From positions 1 to 28,134 of IMG/VR virus record IMGVR_UViG_3300037166_000054: 28,134 nt of DNA; one strand, 5' to 3'. The stretch is from a virus. The translations under genes were made by a program, and so were the position numbers. The notes below the pieces were generated by a model. The model saw only the letters and a program-made list of their open reading frames with translations, made no database searches and was not told the DNA's origin. Shown one piece after another: positions 20,163 to 28,134 of the stretch (positions are counted from its first letter, which is position 1; each line of letters opens with the position of its first letter).

Positions 20163-20234
20163 GCAAATCAACGTAGGCGCTAGGTCGGAACGCCTACCTT
20201 GAGGGTCCTTGCCTAGCGACTAGACCTAACTGCG
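20163..20234. promoter_or_regulatory. Divergent promoter region with 7-bp palindrome
   Basis: Between lysin (left) and tail operon (right). GTAGGCG (20173-20179) and CGCCTAC (20191-20197) form an inverted repeat around 11 bases. Rightward, TTGAGG (20199-20204), 16 bp, TAGACC (20221-20226), then 8 bases to the ATG. Leftward, TACGTT (20175-20170), then 7 bases to the ATG; the palindrome overlaps this box, so one regulator could control lysis and tail genes. Confidence 0.5.
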
Positions 20235-22112
20235 ATGACCGTCTTCACCAAATCCGCGAGCGATACGGTCCTCTGTTTCGACCGAGATCCAGCCAGTCCC
20301 GTAATCCTAGCCATTCCTGGCGCGACTTCTGTGACCTGCACTTTCACTGGATCGGTGCAATCTTATGTCGTTCCGCCGAACGTCTACCTAGTGAAGCTCG
20401 ACCTGAGCGGAGCCCAGGGCGGCGGCCCGCAGGGTGGACTCGGCTGTGAGGTCATCGGCACCTTGGCCGTGGTCCCGGGCGATGTCGTCGACATCTACGT
20501 CGGCGGTCAGCCTTCTGGAAGCGCCGGAGGCTGGGGTGGAACTCTCGGCGGCGACGGTGGCAACGGTAGCTACCCCGGCTATGGCGGCGGTGGCTCGACC
20601 GAGGTCTGGATCAACGGGGCCTGCATCCTCTCAGCTCCTGGTGGTGGCGGAACAGCCGGGCTGGCGCCGGGCGCTCCGCGACCAGGCTCAGGCGGGGTCG
20701 GTGGGCTAACAGGATCGCCGGGGTCGGGTTCACCGACCGGGGCTTGCGGCACCGGTGGCGCGCCAAGTGTGGCCGGTACTCCGGGTACGACTTACGCCTC
20801 GGATGGTACGAGCGGCAGCGGGGAAGACGGCGGCGATGGCAACGACGCCGACGGCGTTGTGGGCGGTGGTGGCGGCGGTGGTGGCGGGAGCTACACCTCT
20901 TCCGGCGGAGGCGGCGCGTCGGGCGGGATCAACGGTTCACAGAACTACTACCCGGCCGGAGGCGGCGGTGGCGGCGTTTACCTCTCCGGCAACATCTACA
21001 TCCTGGCCTCGGTCAGTGGCGCGTCGGTCCAGTCGGCTCCCTTCGACAGCTTCTCTGTGAGCACGATCGGAACCGCCTCGGCGGGCAACGGAAGCGCCGT
21101 CGTTTCCGTACTCTCTCTGCCGCTCGCGAGTGTCACCACTCCCGGCTACGGCACCTCCGAAGATATGGCCACCGGATTTACCGTGGCCTGGGCCTACCGG
21201 GTGGGAAATCCCGGTAACAGCCAGCTCGGTTATGCCTTGCGCATCCGACAGGTCAGCAGCGGCACTTACGGCTACTGGAACGGAACTGACTTCAGCAACA
21301 CGGCTCCTGTCTGGAACGTCAGCTCGGCCACCTCGGTAAGTATCGGGGCAGCTGTGACCGGAGGTCCGACGACCGGAGCGAGCTATCTGGTGTCTGTCGC
21401 TTGCTGGGACCAGGACGGACAGGGAAACTTCAGCACAGAGGTCCGCGTGGTCAGCGCAACGCCTCCGACTGTGGCGATCACGAGCCCGGCCAACGAATCG
21501 GTGCTGACCTCGGACACCTGCCCGGCTATCTCCTGGGCCTATACGGCCTCGACGGAAACGGGTGCCGCACAGCAGAAGTACCAGGTCTGGGTCTATCCGC
21601 TGGCCACGACCGAGGGTGGCGGGTTCACGCCCGGTGTGACGCCGGGAACGGTCGGAGCGTCCGGACTCGTTACCAGTGCCGCCACGACTTACTCGCTCTG
21701 GGGCGGGGCGCTAACGTCAGCCTCGGCCACATTTGTCGCTTACGTCCAGGTCACCGACACGAACGGCACCACTTCTTCCATTGAGTCCAGCACCTTTACC
21801 ATTGCCGCCACGCCGCCCGCTGCGCCGACACTGACGGTCGCGAACTACAACGACCCCAACTCAGGGCTGCCAGGTCTCAAGATCACGGCTGTCTGGGTGC
21901 CCGGTGTCTATAGCTCTGCGTCCCTGGTCATGGTGACCCTGTATTACTCGGATGACGAGGTGTATTACGTGGACAGCCGTGGCAACCCGCAACTCGTCGG
22001 CAGCCCGCAAGAAATCACGGCAGCCGGTAGCTGGACAGCCGTATTCATCAACCATCTCCTGATTGCTGGTCAATCCAGATGGTATCGAGCAGTCGTGACG
22101 GTGACTCCATGA
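20235..22112 (+). CDS. Tail tip / receptor-binding protein with glycine-rich domain and Fn3-like repeats
   Basis: 625 aa. After an N-terminal beta region (1-80), residues about 60-250 are extremely glycine-rich (WGGTLGGDGGNG, GGGGGGGGGSYTSSGGGG), with intervening strands such as DVVDIYVGGQPSG and STEVWINGACILSAPGG. This resembles glycine-rich domains that pack as polyglycine helices in phage adhesin tips. Residues about 300-625 are Fn3/Ig-like strands (ATPPTVAITSPANESVL, ATPPAAPTLTVANYNDP). It is first in the rightward tail operon and probably contacts the host surface. The glycine tract is GC-rich and repetitive, so copy number may vary. Confidence 0.65.
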   Translation: MTVFTKSASDTVLCFDRDPASPVILAIPGATSVTCTFTGSVQSYVVPPNVYLVKLDLSGAQGGGPQGGLGCEVIGTLAVVPGDVVDIYVGGQPSGSAGGWGGTLGGDGGNGSYPGYGGGGSTEVWINGACILSAPGGGGTAGLAPGAPRPGSGGVGGLTGSPGSGSPTGACGTGGAPSVAGTPGTTYASDGTSGSGEDGGDGNDADGVVGGGGGGGGGSYTSSGGGGASGGINGSQNYYPAGGGGGGVYLSGNIYILASVSGASVQSAPFDSFSVSTIGTASAGNGSAVVSVLSLPLASVTTPGYGTSEDMATGFTVAWAYRVGNPGNSQLGYALRIRQVSSGTYGYWNGTDFSNTAPVWNVSSATSVSIGAAVTGGPTTGASYLVSVACWDQDGQGNFSTEVRVVSATPPTVAITSPANESVLTSDTCPAISWAYTASTETGAAQQKYQVWVYPLATTEGGGFTPGVTPGTVGASGLVTSAATTYSLWGGALTSASATFVAYVQVTDTNGTTSSIESSTFTIAATPPAAPTLTVANYNDPNSGLPGLKITAVWVPGVYSSASLVMVTLYYSDDEVYYVDSRGNPQLVGSPQEITAAGSWTAVFINHLLIAGQSRWYRAVVTVTP

Positions 22113-22654
22113 GCCTAGCCTCTCTCACCAGCGTTCCTGAGTCCGGTGCGTTCGGCAACGACCACTGGTGGATTCTTTACGCCGACGAAGGCGGGGCCGC
22201 GGCATCGGCGCTGATGATCTCCATCATCGACGATCCACTCAAGTACGACACACCTCAAGGCATGGGCGTGTTCACCGGCATCGGCGCTAAGTGGCCGGTC
22301 GTCGTCTTCGACGCGGTCTATGGACTAACGATCACGTGTTCGTTTCTCATGGTTCCTTATGACGGGGGTGCCTCTACCTACAACACCCCCATGGAGGTGT
22401 TGGGTCAGCTTCGCGCTCTGCGTGCGCTCTCGACGCCTCTCTATCTCCTTTCACCTTTCGGCGATAACCACCGCTTCGTTTTCGGATCAGGAAGCGGTTC
22501 GTCCTCTTCGGGAGCCGGTACGTCTTCAGGGCAATACGCCGAGTCGTTCTACTCTCCGATGCCGGGTGGCGGCAATGGACCCGACGATCTGCCAGTCATT
22601 CAAGTCGACGTCACGATTATCGAAGTGGCACCCCTTTCTGACGGGATTCCGTAA
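22109..22654 (+). CDS. Putative minor tail protein, 181 aa
   Basis: Starts at ATG 22109, whose ATGA overlaps the upstream stop. The product begins MSLASLTSVPESGAFGNDHW and is beta-rich (WWILYADEG, WPVVVFDAVYGLTITCSFL), with a Ser/Gly linker (SGSGSSSSGAGTSSG). It ends VIQVDVTIIEVAPLSDG, a strand pattern often seen in baseplate or distal tail components. Its stop is TAATG-coupled to the next tail gene. No exact family was recognised. Confidence 0.55.
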   Translation: MSLASLTSVPESGAFGNDHWWILYADEGGAAASALMISIIDDPLKYDTPQGMGVFTGIGAKWPVVVFDAVYGLTITCSFLMVPYDGGASTYNTPMEVLGQLRALRALSTPLYLLSPFGDNHRFVFGSGSGSSSSGAGTSSGQYAESFYSPMPGGGNGPDDLPVIQVDVTIIEVAPLSDGIP

Positions 22655-24078
22655 TGCCAGCGCCGCCAGTACCCTTGCTGATTCCTTGCTCGTCCCTTAG
22701 TCTCGGCACCCCTGTCGCTGACGGAGGGGCGAGGTTCGGTGCGGCCCTCTTGCAGTCTCACCAGATAGCAACCCTTGCCCAGCTGTACGTACCCGGCTAC
22801 GGCGGCATCGTGGGAGCCACATCTCCTGACGGCCGTACCGTTCAACGCATCCTCCTCGGCAACGTACAGGTTATCAGTGGATCTGTGACAGTCGACCGAA
22901 CGGCACAGTTCCGGCGCTCCTTCTCTGGACTTCAGATCGTCGTGCCCTACCCGGACCTGGGCGGCAACTCCGTACTGGTCCCGGGTGTGGGCAGTGGATC
23001 GTTCATCGACAACTGGCGTCAGTACATCCCCGTATCTTCTGAGGACAACTTCGCTCCACACGGCACCGAGCTGGTGCTGTGGCGCGGCATCGCCTACGGC
23101 GAGGATTACATGGTCGACGGCGTTCCTGTGGTTGAGTTAGTCCCTCTTGGCATCTTCAATATTTCGTGCACGGATGTTACTTCTGTCGGAGAGGGACTGA
23201 TGCTCACCCTCGACGGCTACGACAGATCTCGCCGCATCTCCCGAGCTACGCTTACCAAAGCCCAGCTCTATCTTGCCAATGCGACGGTCTACGATGTGAT
23301 CTACACAATGCTCACCATGCAGTGCGGCATAGGCACGTCTTTGGGCGGGTGGTGGGACCCGGGCACCTTTCCCGCACCGGTACCTCCTGACCCCAATGCT
23401 GGCGGCAGCATAAACTCGATAACCGGCATGTTGGAGTACGGACTTCCGCCGCTGTATTACCAGGTCAACGACGACCCGTGGGCCGAAGCCTGTTCTCTCG
23501 CCACGGTGACCGGCTCCGAGATTTTCATCGACCCTTACGGGGACACCTGCCTGCAGCAGATCCCAAACGTGGACACGTACGGCTTACCGCCGGTAACGCC
23601 GGTAGCCTCCTACGTGTCGGCTGAAGATCCGCCGAACGATCCGGACTCTTACTCGCCAGGCTCCCTGCTCTCGGTCGATCCGAAGTGGGACGACCAGTAC
23701 GTCGTCAACACCTGGCTCGTCCAGGGTGGCGGGTCCACCGCCACGCGCTATACTGGCATAGCGCGAGACGTCAACCCCAACAGCCCGACCAACGTCTACA
23801 AGTACGGCGAGGTGTCGGCGCAGATCCAATCAAGTCTTCTCTCAAACCCGACCATGGCCAACGCCATGGCGCGGGGACTCCTGATGATGCATACCGGAAT
23901 CGTCACCAGTGTCCAGTTCGGCCTTATCCCAGATCCAAGACTACAGCCGGGTAACGCCATTCAGATTTACTACCCGCGTGCCGGGATTACTAGCGTGCAC
24001 GTTATCGAGAGCTTGTCGATTCCACTTGACGCCGGGACGGCTATGACCGGAACAACCCGAGAAATGGCCACCCTTTAA
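22654..24078 (+). CDS. DUF5047-like minor tail protein
   Basis: 474 aa. The region VTVDRTAQFRRSFSGLQIVV, then HGTELVLWRGIAYG, VPLGIFNIS and LTLDGYDRSRRISRATL follows the order seen in actinophage DUF5047 minor tail proteins (mutated tail-hub-like strands ending in a G-x-D-r-s motif). Helices and a hub-like beta domain follow to residue 474. It probably forms part of the tail tip or baseplate. Both ends are coupled by TAATG overlaps. Confidence 0.6.
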   Translation: MPAPPVPLLIPCSSLSLGTPVADGGARFGAALLQSHQIATLAQLYVPGYGGIVGATSPDGRTVQRILLGNVQVISGSVTVDRTAQFRRSFSGLQIVVPYPDLGGNSVLVPGVGSGSFIDNWRQYIPVSSEDNFAPHGTELVLWRGIAYGEDYMVDGVPVVELVPLGIFNISCTDVTSVGEGLMLTLDGYDRSRRISRATLTKAQLYLANATVYDVIYTMLTMQCGIGTSLGGWWDPGTFPAPVPPDPNAGGSINSITGMLEYGLPPLYYQVNDDPWAEACSLATVTGSEIFIDPYGDTCLQQIPNVDTYGLPPVTPVASYVSAEDPPNDPDSYSPGSLLSVDPKWDDQYVVNTWLVQGGGSTATRYTGIARDVNPNSPTNVYKYGEVSAQIQSSLLSNPTMANAMARGLLMMHTGIVTSVQFGLIPDPRLQPGNAIQIYYPRAGITSVHVIESLSIPLDAGTAMTGTTREMATL

Positions 24079-25343
24079 TGCCCGGAGCAGCCGACTACAC
24101 GCAGGCCAAGTACGCAGAAGCACTGAAGCGGATGGCGCGGACCGTCAACGCCAAGACCCAGCAACACAAGTCCTCCTTCATTACCAACCTTCACCCCAAC
24201 CAACCCGACCAGATGCTCGTGGAGGTGGTCTACTCTTTCGTCCCGGCTCACACCTCGTCGTACTTCCCTCTCACCGTGGACAGTGACGGCAACCCGATCG
24301 CTCCACCCGGTACCGCCTCACAGCAAGGCTATGGCAAAGTTTTCATTGACGGCGGGAACCACACGGTTACCTACATGACACCGCCAACAGGGGGAGACGG
24401 CCCGTTCGTATTCCCGTATAACTCCTGTGTTATAAAAACCATGGGCTTGCCACCGCCACCGACCGATCCGCGTGACCCTACCATCATGAACGGAGTCGCT
24501 ACCGGAGGCGCTCCGATTTACACCGCTGGGGTACGCTATTCGTCATCCTACGCGTCGCCTCAAGGCGGCGAAGTACCCCTGCCGGGCGACGTGGTTTATG
24601 TCCAGCGCAACGGGCGCGACTTGATGATCATGAGCGCCATCAACACGGCGACAAACCACTTCCAGCAAACATGGAGTCTCCCTGGTCTTCTCCCGGCATC
24701 CTACGCCCGCGGCGGGTGGCATCCGGTCGAAGCTGAACATGAGACACGTATAAACTACGTGTGTGCCACCCTCGGCACCTTGGATGCTACCACCCCAACG
24801 TCTACACCGCCTAACTTTGGTATGCTCCCCGTGACTGCCGGGTGCTGGCTTACTGACGGCACTTCTTACGCTGAGTTCACACAGATCGCCGTCCCGTGCC
24901 AGGCAATCTACGCCGGTAACCACTCATACAAGCGCGGAGACTGCGTCACCTACGTTGTGGGCACCACACCCTTCACGCTCCTATGTGTCAAGCCGGGCAT
25001 ATCCGGCACCGGTCCCGGGACGATCGGTCCCAACTCCGGTCCACCTGCGACCATCGGCCAGTTTTGTTGGGACGGCGTCTTGCCCTACGTCGCTTCAGCT
25101 CCCCCTTACCCCGACCCCGACCCGTCTCCCCTTGTTTGCTGGCAGGTCGTACCTCGGAACTTCACCTCGCAGAGCTTCTACGACAATACCACAACTCCTC
25201 CGTGTGGTCAGTTCACGGACCGGAGCATAGACTGCATGAAGCACTCCGTAGCGACTAACTTCGGCCATGGCCTCCAGGTGTCCCTTGACAGCTATACCGG
25301 ATCGACGGCCGCCGATCTAGTGGTGCGCATGAAGGGGCAATAA
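24078..25343 (+). CDS. Putative tail/baseplate protein, 421 aa
   Basis: The product begins MPGAADYTQAKYAEALKRMA, a helical N-terminus with a basic stretch, then beta-rich sequence with repeated Gly/Pro/Thr loops. The segment GEVPLPGDVVYVQRNGRDLM resembles an OB- or SH3-like strand set. Many cysteines occur in the C-terminal half (GDCVTYVVG, LLCVKPG), unusual for a cytoplasmic protein but possible in a virion spike. No family was recognised; a tail role rests on operon position. Both junctions are TAATG. Confidence 0.5.
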   Translation: MPGAADYTQAKYAEALKRMARTVNAKTQQHKSSFITNLHPNQPDQMLVEVVYSFVPAHTSSYFPLTVDSDGNPIAPPGTASQQGYGKVFIDGGNHTVTYMTPPTGGDGPFVFPYNSCVIKTMGLPPPPTDPRDPTIMNGVATGGAPIYTAGVRYSSSYASPQGGEVPLPGDVVYVQRNGRDLMIMSAINTATNHFQQTWSLPGLLPASYARGGWHPVEAEHETRINYVCATLGTLDATTPTSTPPNFGMLPVTAGCWLTDGTSYAEFTQIAVPCQAIYAGNHSYKRGDCVTYVVGTTPFTLLCVKPGISGTGPGTIGPNSGPPATIGQFCWDGVLPYVASAPPYPDPDPSPLVCWQVVPRNFTSQSFYDNTTTPPCGQFTDRSIDCMKHSVATNFGHGLQVSLDSYTGSTAADLVVRMKGQ

Positions 25344-26335
25344 TGTCCCTCACTGTCGTCAAGTACGCTCTTTCCGGTTATGGGTCGTCTTACCCGACCA
25401 ACGTCTGTTCCGGGCCTGATGGAAACCTATGGGTTGCCGACTACTACGCCGGAGTCTGGAAAGTCAACACTGCCGGAGTGGCCACCAAGTACACGCTCAA
25501 TAACTTCGGAGATTGGTATCGGGCTGTTGTGGTCACGCCGGGAACACCCTATGACATCTGTGTCGGCCCCGACGGAAACCTCTGGGTGAGCGACCGAACA
25601 TTTTTAACTGGTGGAGTCTGGAAGGTGACGACGGCCGGAGTGGCGACGCACTACAACCTCGGCTTCAGCGCCTACGGGATCTGTGCTGGACCCGATGGCA
25701 ACCTGTGGGTTTGCGACTACTACGATGCTGCTGTTTGGAAAGTCACGACAGCCGGAGTCGGCACCAAATACTCGCTTCCAAACGTGACTGCGTGGATACC
25801 CGGCGACGGCGGTGCCGCATATCCGCACGACATCTGCGTGGGTGCCGATGGCAACCTTTGGGCCGCCGATGCTTTTTCCGGTGTCTGGGTGATCACAACC
25901 TCCGGTGCTTACAACTTCGTCCCCCTGGTGACCTCCGGCTCCTTCGCTGGTATCGCTCTTGGTGCTGACCACAACATCTGGGTCGGACAGTACCAAACAG
26001 CCCACACGCCCGGCATTTGGAAAGTCACGCCTTCCCTGGTTGCGACATCATATAGACCGTATGTCAGCGGTGGCGATCCTGCCGGTATGGCTCTAGGTCG
26101 GGACGGGGACCTGTGGCTATCTGACGGACTGAGCTACGCGTGGGCAATAAAACCGTCCGGGGTTGTTTCCGAGTACATCGCTCTGAGTGGTGGCGGAACG
26201 CCCGCCGGTTGCTGCATCGGTCCCGACACCAATATGTGGGTCTGCGGCACTACTGGCTGGCTCTACGTCATCGGCCCCATATCACCATCCAGACTCGGCT
26301 GGCATGTCGGTGCGATTGGCCTAGGCCCGTCTTAA
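25343..26335 (+). CDS. Seven-bladed Vgb/NHL-type beta-propeller, probable virion or adsorption protein
   Basis: 330 aa made of seven repeats of about 40 residues, each with a core like PDGNLWVAD: PDGNLWVAD, PDGNLWVSD, PDGNLWVCD, ADGNLWAAD, ADHNIWVGQ, RDGDLWLSD and PDTNMWVCG. Most are followed by VWKVTTAGV-type strands. Repeat number and motif match the virginiamycin B lyase (Vgb) seven-blade fold. I cannot place the Vgb catalytic residues with confidence, and position at the end of the tail operon argues for carbohydrate or protein binding rather than antibiotic cleavage. Its TAA shares TTAA with the stop of the convergent tape measure gene. Confidence 0.75.
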   Translation: MSLTVVKYALSGYGSSYPTNVCSGPDGNLWVADYYAGVWKVNTAGVATKYTLNNFGDWYRAVVVTPGTPYDICVGPDGNLWVSDRTFLTGGVWKVTTAGVATHYNLGFSAYGICAGPDGNLWVCDYYDAAVWKVTTAGVGTKYSLPNVTAWIPGDGGAAYPHDICVGADGNLWAADAFSGVWVITTSGAYNFVPLVTSGSFAGIALGADHNIWVGQYQTAHTPGIWKVTPSLVATSYRPYVSGGDPAGMALGRDGDLWLSDGLSYAWAIKPSGVVSEYIALSGGGTPAGCCIGPDTNMWVCGTTGWLYVIGPISPSRLGWHVGAIGLGPS

Positions 26336-28134
26336 GCCTGGACCCGGACCTGCCGTTCAAGGTCCGCAGCAAACTTCGTAAGCCCGCGGACCACAGAATC
26401 TCCGGCATTCTCTCCGGCCGCGCCATGCACGTGAATGGCATTCGGGTGGACGTTCACCGTAAGCGACGTTTGCCTGTTGTTCGCGGCAATCAGCGCCGTT
26501 GGGTCCACGGGTGCAGAGATCCCGGTTGTCGACAGGTCTGAACCAGACAGACCCGCCATGATGGACTGACTCGTGCCAGATGAACTACCGAACATTTTCG
26601 CCATGAGACCCTCTACGTTGAACCCGGCCCGGTTGGCATAGTCTCCGATCTTGCTGACGAAGTCGGTCATCTGGCTCGCCGCCATGAGCGCCTTGTTCGT
26701 CTGGTCAGCCGTCGTGCCGACGATACCCAGCTCGTTCTGCGTCATCACCCGGAGTGCTTCTTGAATGGCGGCCGTGTGAATCCCCGTCTGCTGGGACAAC
26801 TTGGCCAGCGTCGACTGCTGAGAGGTGATAAAGGACTGGAGAGCCGCCGCAGCCGGGCCGTGGCCTTCCTTGATGTCGACCAGCTCTTCTTTGCGCGCCG
26901 TGTTTATGATCCCCGCCAACCGCTTGGTGGCTCCGTTCACTTCCGTGTTCAGGACTTTCTGGGCGGCGGCCAAGTTGCCCGCCGCCATGTCCTTGTTGTA
27001 GCTGATCTGCCAATGACTGAGCGTGGTCTTCCAGACGGCGAGCCGCTGTTGGGCTTCCGTCTTGCCTTGAGCCGTAACTGCCTGGCCGACCGCCGCCGCG
27101 ATGTCCTTCGACAATGTGCTGTTTAAGCTGGTGGTTTCCCCTACCGTGGCACCGATTCCGCGATTGACCGCCGTCTTCGAGGGTGTGGCGGTGGCGGTGG
27201 ATTTGGCCATCGCTTTACGGTAGGCAGCAGTCAGAGCTGCCTCTTTCGCCCTCTCCAGGGTAGCGTTCGCGTTGCCGGTGGCCGTGCCTTTGGCAAGGTC
27301 GGCCGTTACTGTCTGCTGGGCCTTGGCCATCGCGTAGTTGTACTTCGCCGTGACCAGGGCCTCTTTGGCGACCGCCGAATCCGGGTATGCCGCCGCAGCG
27401 CTTGTGGCGGCGGCTAGAGCCTTTGTGGCAGCAAGCACTGCCGGGGAAGTAACGGCAGCCGTACTCCCCGGTGGCATCTCGCCCGCGGGGAACTTCTTGG
27501 GCTTCGTTGCGGCGTCCAGGGTCTTGGAACCGTCCGGGTCGACCGGCGTGCCGTGGGCCTTGTCCTTCAGCGACTTTGGCGGCTTCGCCTTGGCCGTGCC
27601 AGAAACACCCAAGCCGGTGTAACCGACCTTCTTGGACTCCTTCACGTACTTTACGAAGTCCCCTTGTAGGTCCTTGATCGTCTGGACCAGTTCCTTCTGC
27701 TGCGTGCCAGATACCTTCGGAACTTCTTTTTCCAACGCACCAATCGTCGTGAGTAGGTCCGGAAGGTTCTTGGCGCCCTTCATGTTGGCGCCGCCGAGAT
27801 CCTGTCCAGCTCTGTCGGTCAGCTCATCAATGCCGACGCTCGCCTTGGCGACCGCCTTACCTGCGCCGCCGAATATGTCGCCAAACAGGTTCGTGATCTT
27901 TCCGCTGAGGTCGAACTTCTTATTGATGATACCGCCGATCTGATAGCCCGCCATGAGTGCCATCGCACCCGGCACGACGGCGCCTGCGCCGAGTCCAGCA
28001 GCGCCTTCACCAGCAGCCAGTGCTCCGCCCTCAACAGCGCCCCCAGCGCCAGCGGCAGCACCCTCGGCGCCGCCAGCCACCCTTTCCGCAGTCATGGCGG
28101 ATTCGCCAGCTGTGACCTCTCCCTCTTGGGTGGC
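26332..28134 (-). CDS. Tape measure protein, C-terminal part, cut by window edge
   Basis: The frame is open from base 28134; the Met at 28095 is internal. About 600 residues are visible. First comes an Ala/Gly-rich hydrophobic segment (GAVVPGAMALMAGYQIGGII), then long Ala/Lys/Thr helices (AATKALAAATSAAAAYP) and helical sequence with many coiled-coil-like stretches. The end is LTVNVHPNAIHVHGAAGENA followed by VVRGLTKFAADLERQ, which resembles the strand and helix that close many tape measure proteins. It would set tail length and reach the tip. It is on the opposite strand to the tail genes 20235-26335. Confidence 0.75.
   Translation of the reverse strand, partial: ATQEGEVTAGESAMTAERVAGGAEGAAAGAGGAVEGGALAAGEGAAGLGAGAVVPGAMALMAGYQIGGIINKKFDLSGKITNLFGDIFGGAGKAVAKASVGIDELTDRAGQDLGGANMKGAKNLPDLLTTIGALEKEVPKVSGTQQKELVQTIKDLQGDFVKYVKESKKVGYTGLGVSGTAKAKPPKSLKDKAHGTPVDPDGSKTLDAATKPKKFPAGEMPPGSTAAVTSPAVLAATKALAAATSAAAAYPDSAVAKEALVTAKYNYAMAKAQQTVTADLAKGTATGNANATLERAKEAALTAAYRKAMAKSTATATPSKTAVNRGIGATVGETTSLNSTLSKDIAAAVGQAVTAQGKTEAQQRLAVWKTTLSHWQISYNKDMAAGNLAAAQKVLNTEVNGATKRLAGIINTARKEELVDIKEGHGPAAAALQSFITSQQSTLAKLSQQTGIHTAAIQEALRVMTQNELGIVGTTADQTNKALMAASQMTDFVSKIGDYANRAGFNVEGLMAKMFGSSSGTSQSIMAGLSGSDLSTTGISAPVDPTALIAANNRQTSLTVNVHPNAIHVHGAAGENAGDSVVRGLTKFAADLERQVRVQA

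Noticed and set aside
25343-26335. Streptogramin (virginiamycin B) resistance gene
   Set aside because: Only the propeller repeat matches. Catalytic residues could not be placed, and the gene is coupled to tail genes.
1-28134. CRISPR array
   Set aside because: No regularly spaced repeats with variable spacers were seen. The TGCC and TTGCAT arrays have steps of only 11-12 bp.

Overview
This is a 28 kb internal stretch of a high-GC (roughly 60%) tailed-phage or prophage genome, most likely a siphovirus of an actinobacterial host. The phage signature is a large terminase next to a small-terminase-like gene, an ERF recombinase, a replication initiator, a DnaB/RepA-like helicase, a glycoside-hydrolase-like lysin, tail genes and the C-terminal part of a tape measure protein. 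The actinobacterial assignment is inferred from base composition, the lysin type, the DUF5047-like tail protein and the leaderless-type promoters. No capsid, portal, integrase or tRNA gene is visible, and both ends cut genes.

Layout. Positions 1-312 (minus) hold the N-terminus of a TnpB/OrfB-type protein. Positions 390-1344 (minus) are a tight cassette of small overlapping genes ending in a SWIM zinc-finger protein. Positions 1368-7958 (minus) hold TerL with two inteins, a TerS-like protein, a ParB-like protein and a putative DNA-modification/antirestriction protein. Positions 8125-9261 (minus) are small zinc-binding and DUF488-like genes. Positions 9274-15041 (minus) are the DNA-metabolism block: SNF2/SMARCAL1-like helicase, DnaB/RepA-like ATPase, replication initiator, ERF annealase and a zinc ribbon. 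Positions 15170-15702 (plus) hold three tiny genes. Positions 15699-16654 (minus) are three small genes including a HicA-like one. Positions 16655-16929 are noncoding but structured. Positions 16930-20162 (minus) are a lysis-like group: cysteine-peptidase-like protein, small proteins, a membrane-anchored coiled coil and the lysin. Positions 20235-26335 (plus) are five tightly coupled tail/adsorption genes. Positions 26332-28134 (minus) are the C-terminal part of the tape measure, convergent with the tail operon.

Two features of gene expression stand out. Many genes start 6 (sometimes 7-8) bases after a TAnnnT -10 box, usually as TGC-TATAAT, so the mRNA would begin at or near the start codon. 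This fixes several starts and exposes an internal start within a SWIM-DUF488 fusion ORF. Within operons, genes are linked by ATGA/TGATG overlaps, twice through mini-cistrons of only 7 and 8 codons. The replication initiator carries a promoter-proximal array of TGCC sites phased at 11-12 bp and an internal 12-bp triple repeat next to an AT- and purine-rich tract, which suggests an origin. TerL is interrupted at two ATPase motifs by LAGLIDADG inteins, one of which appears to start with glutamine.
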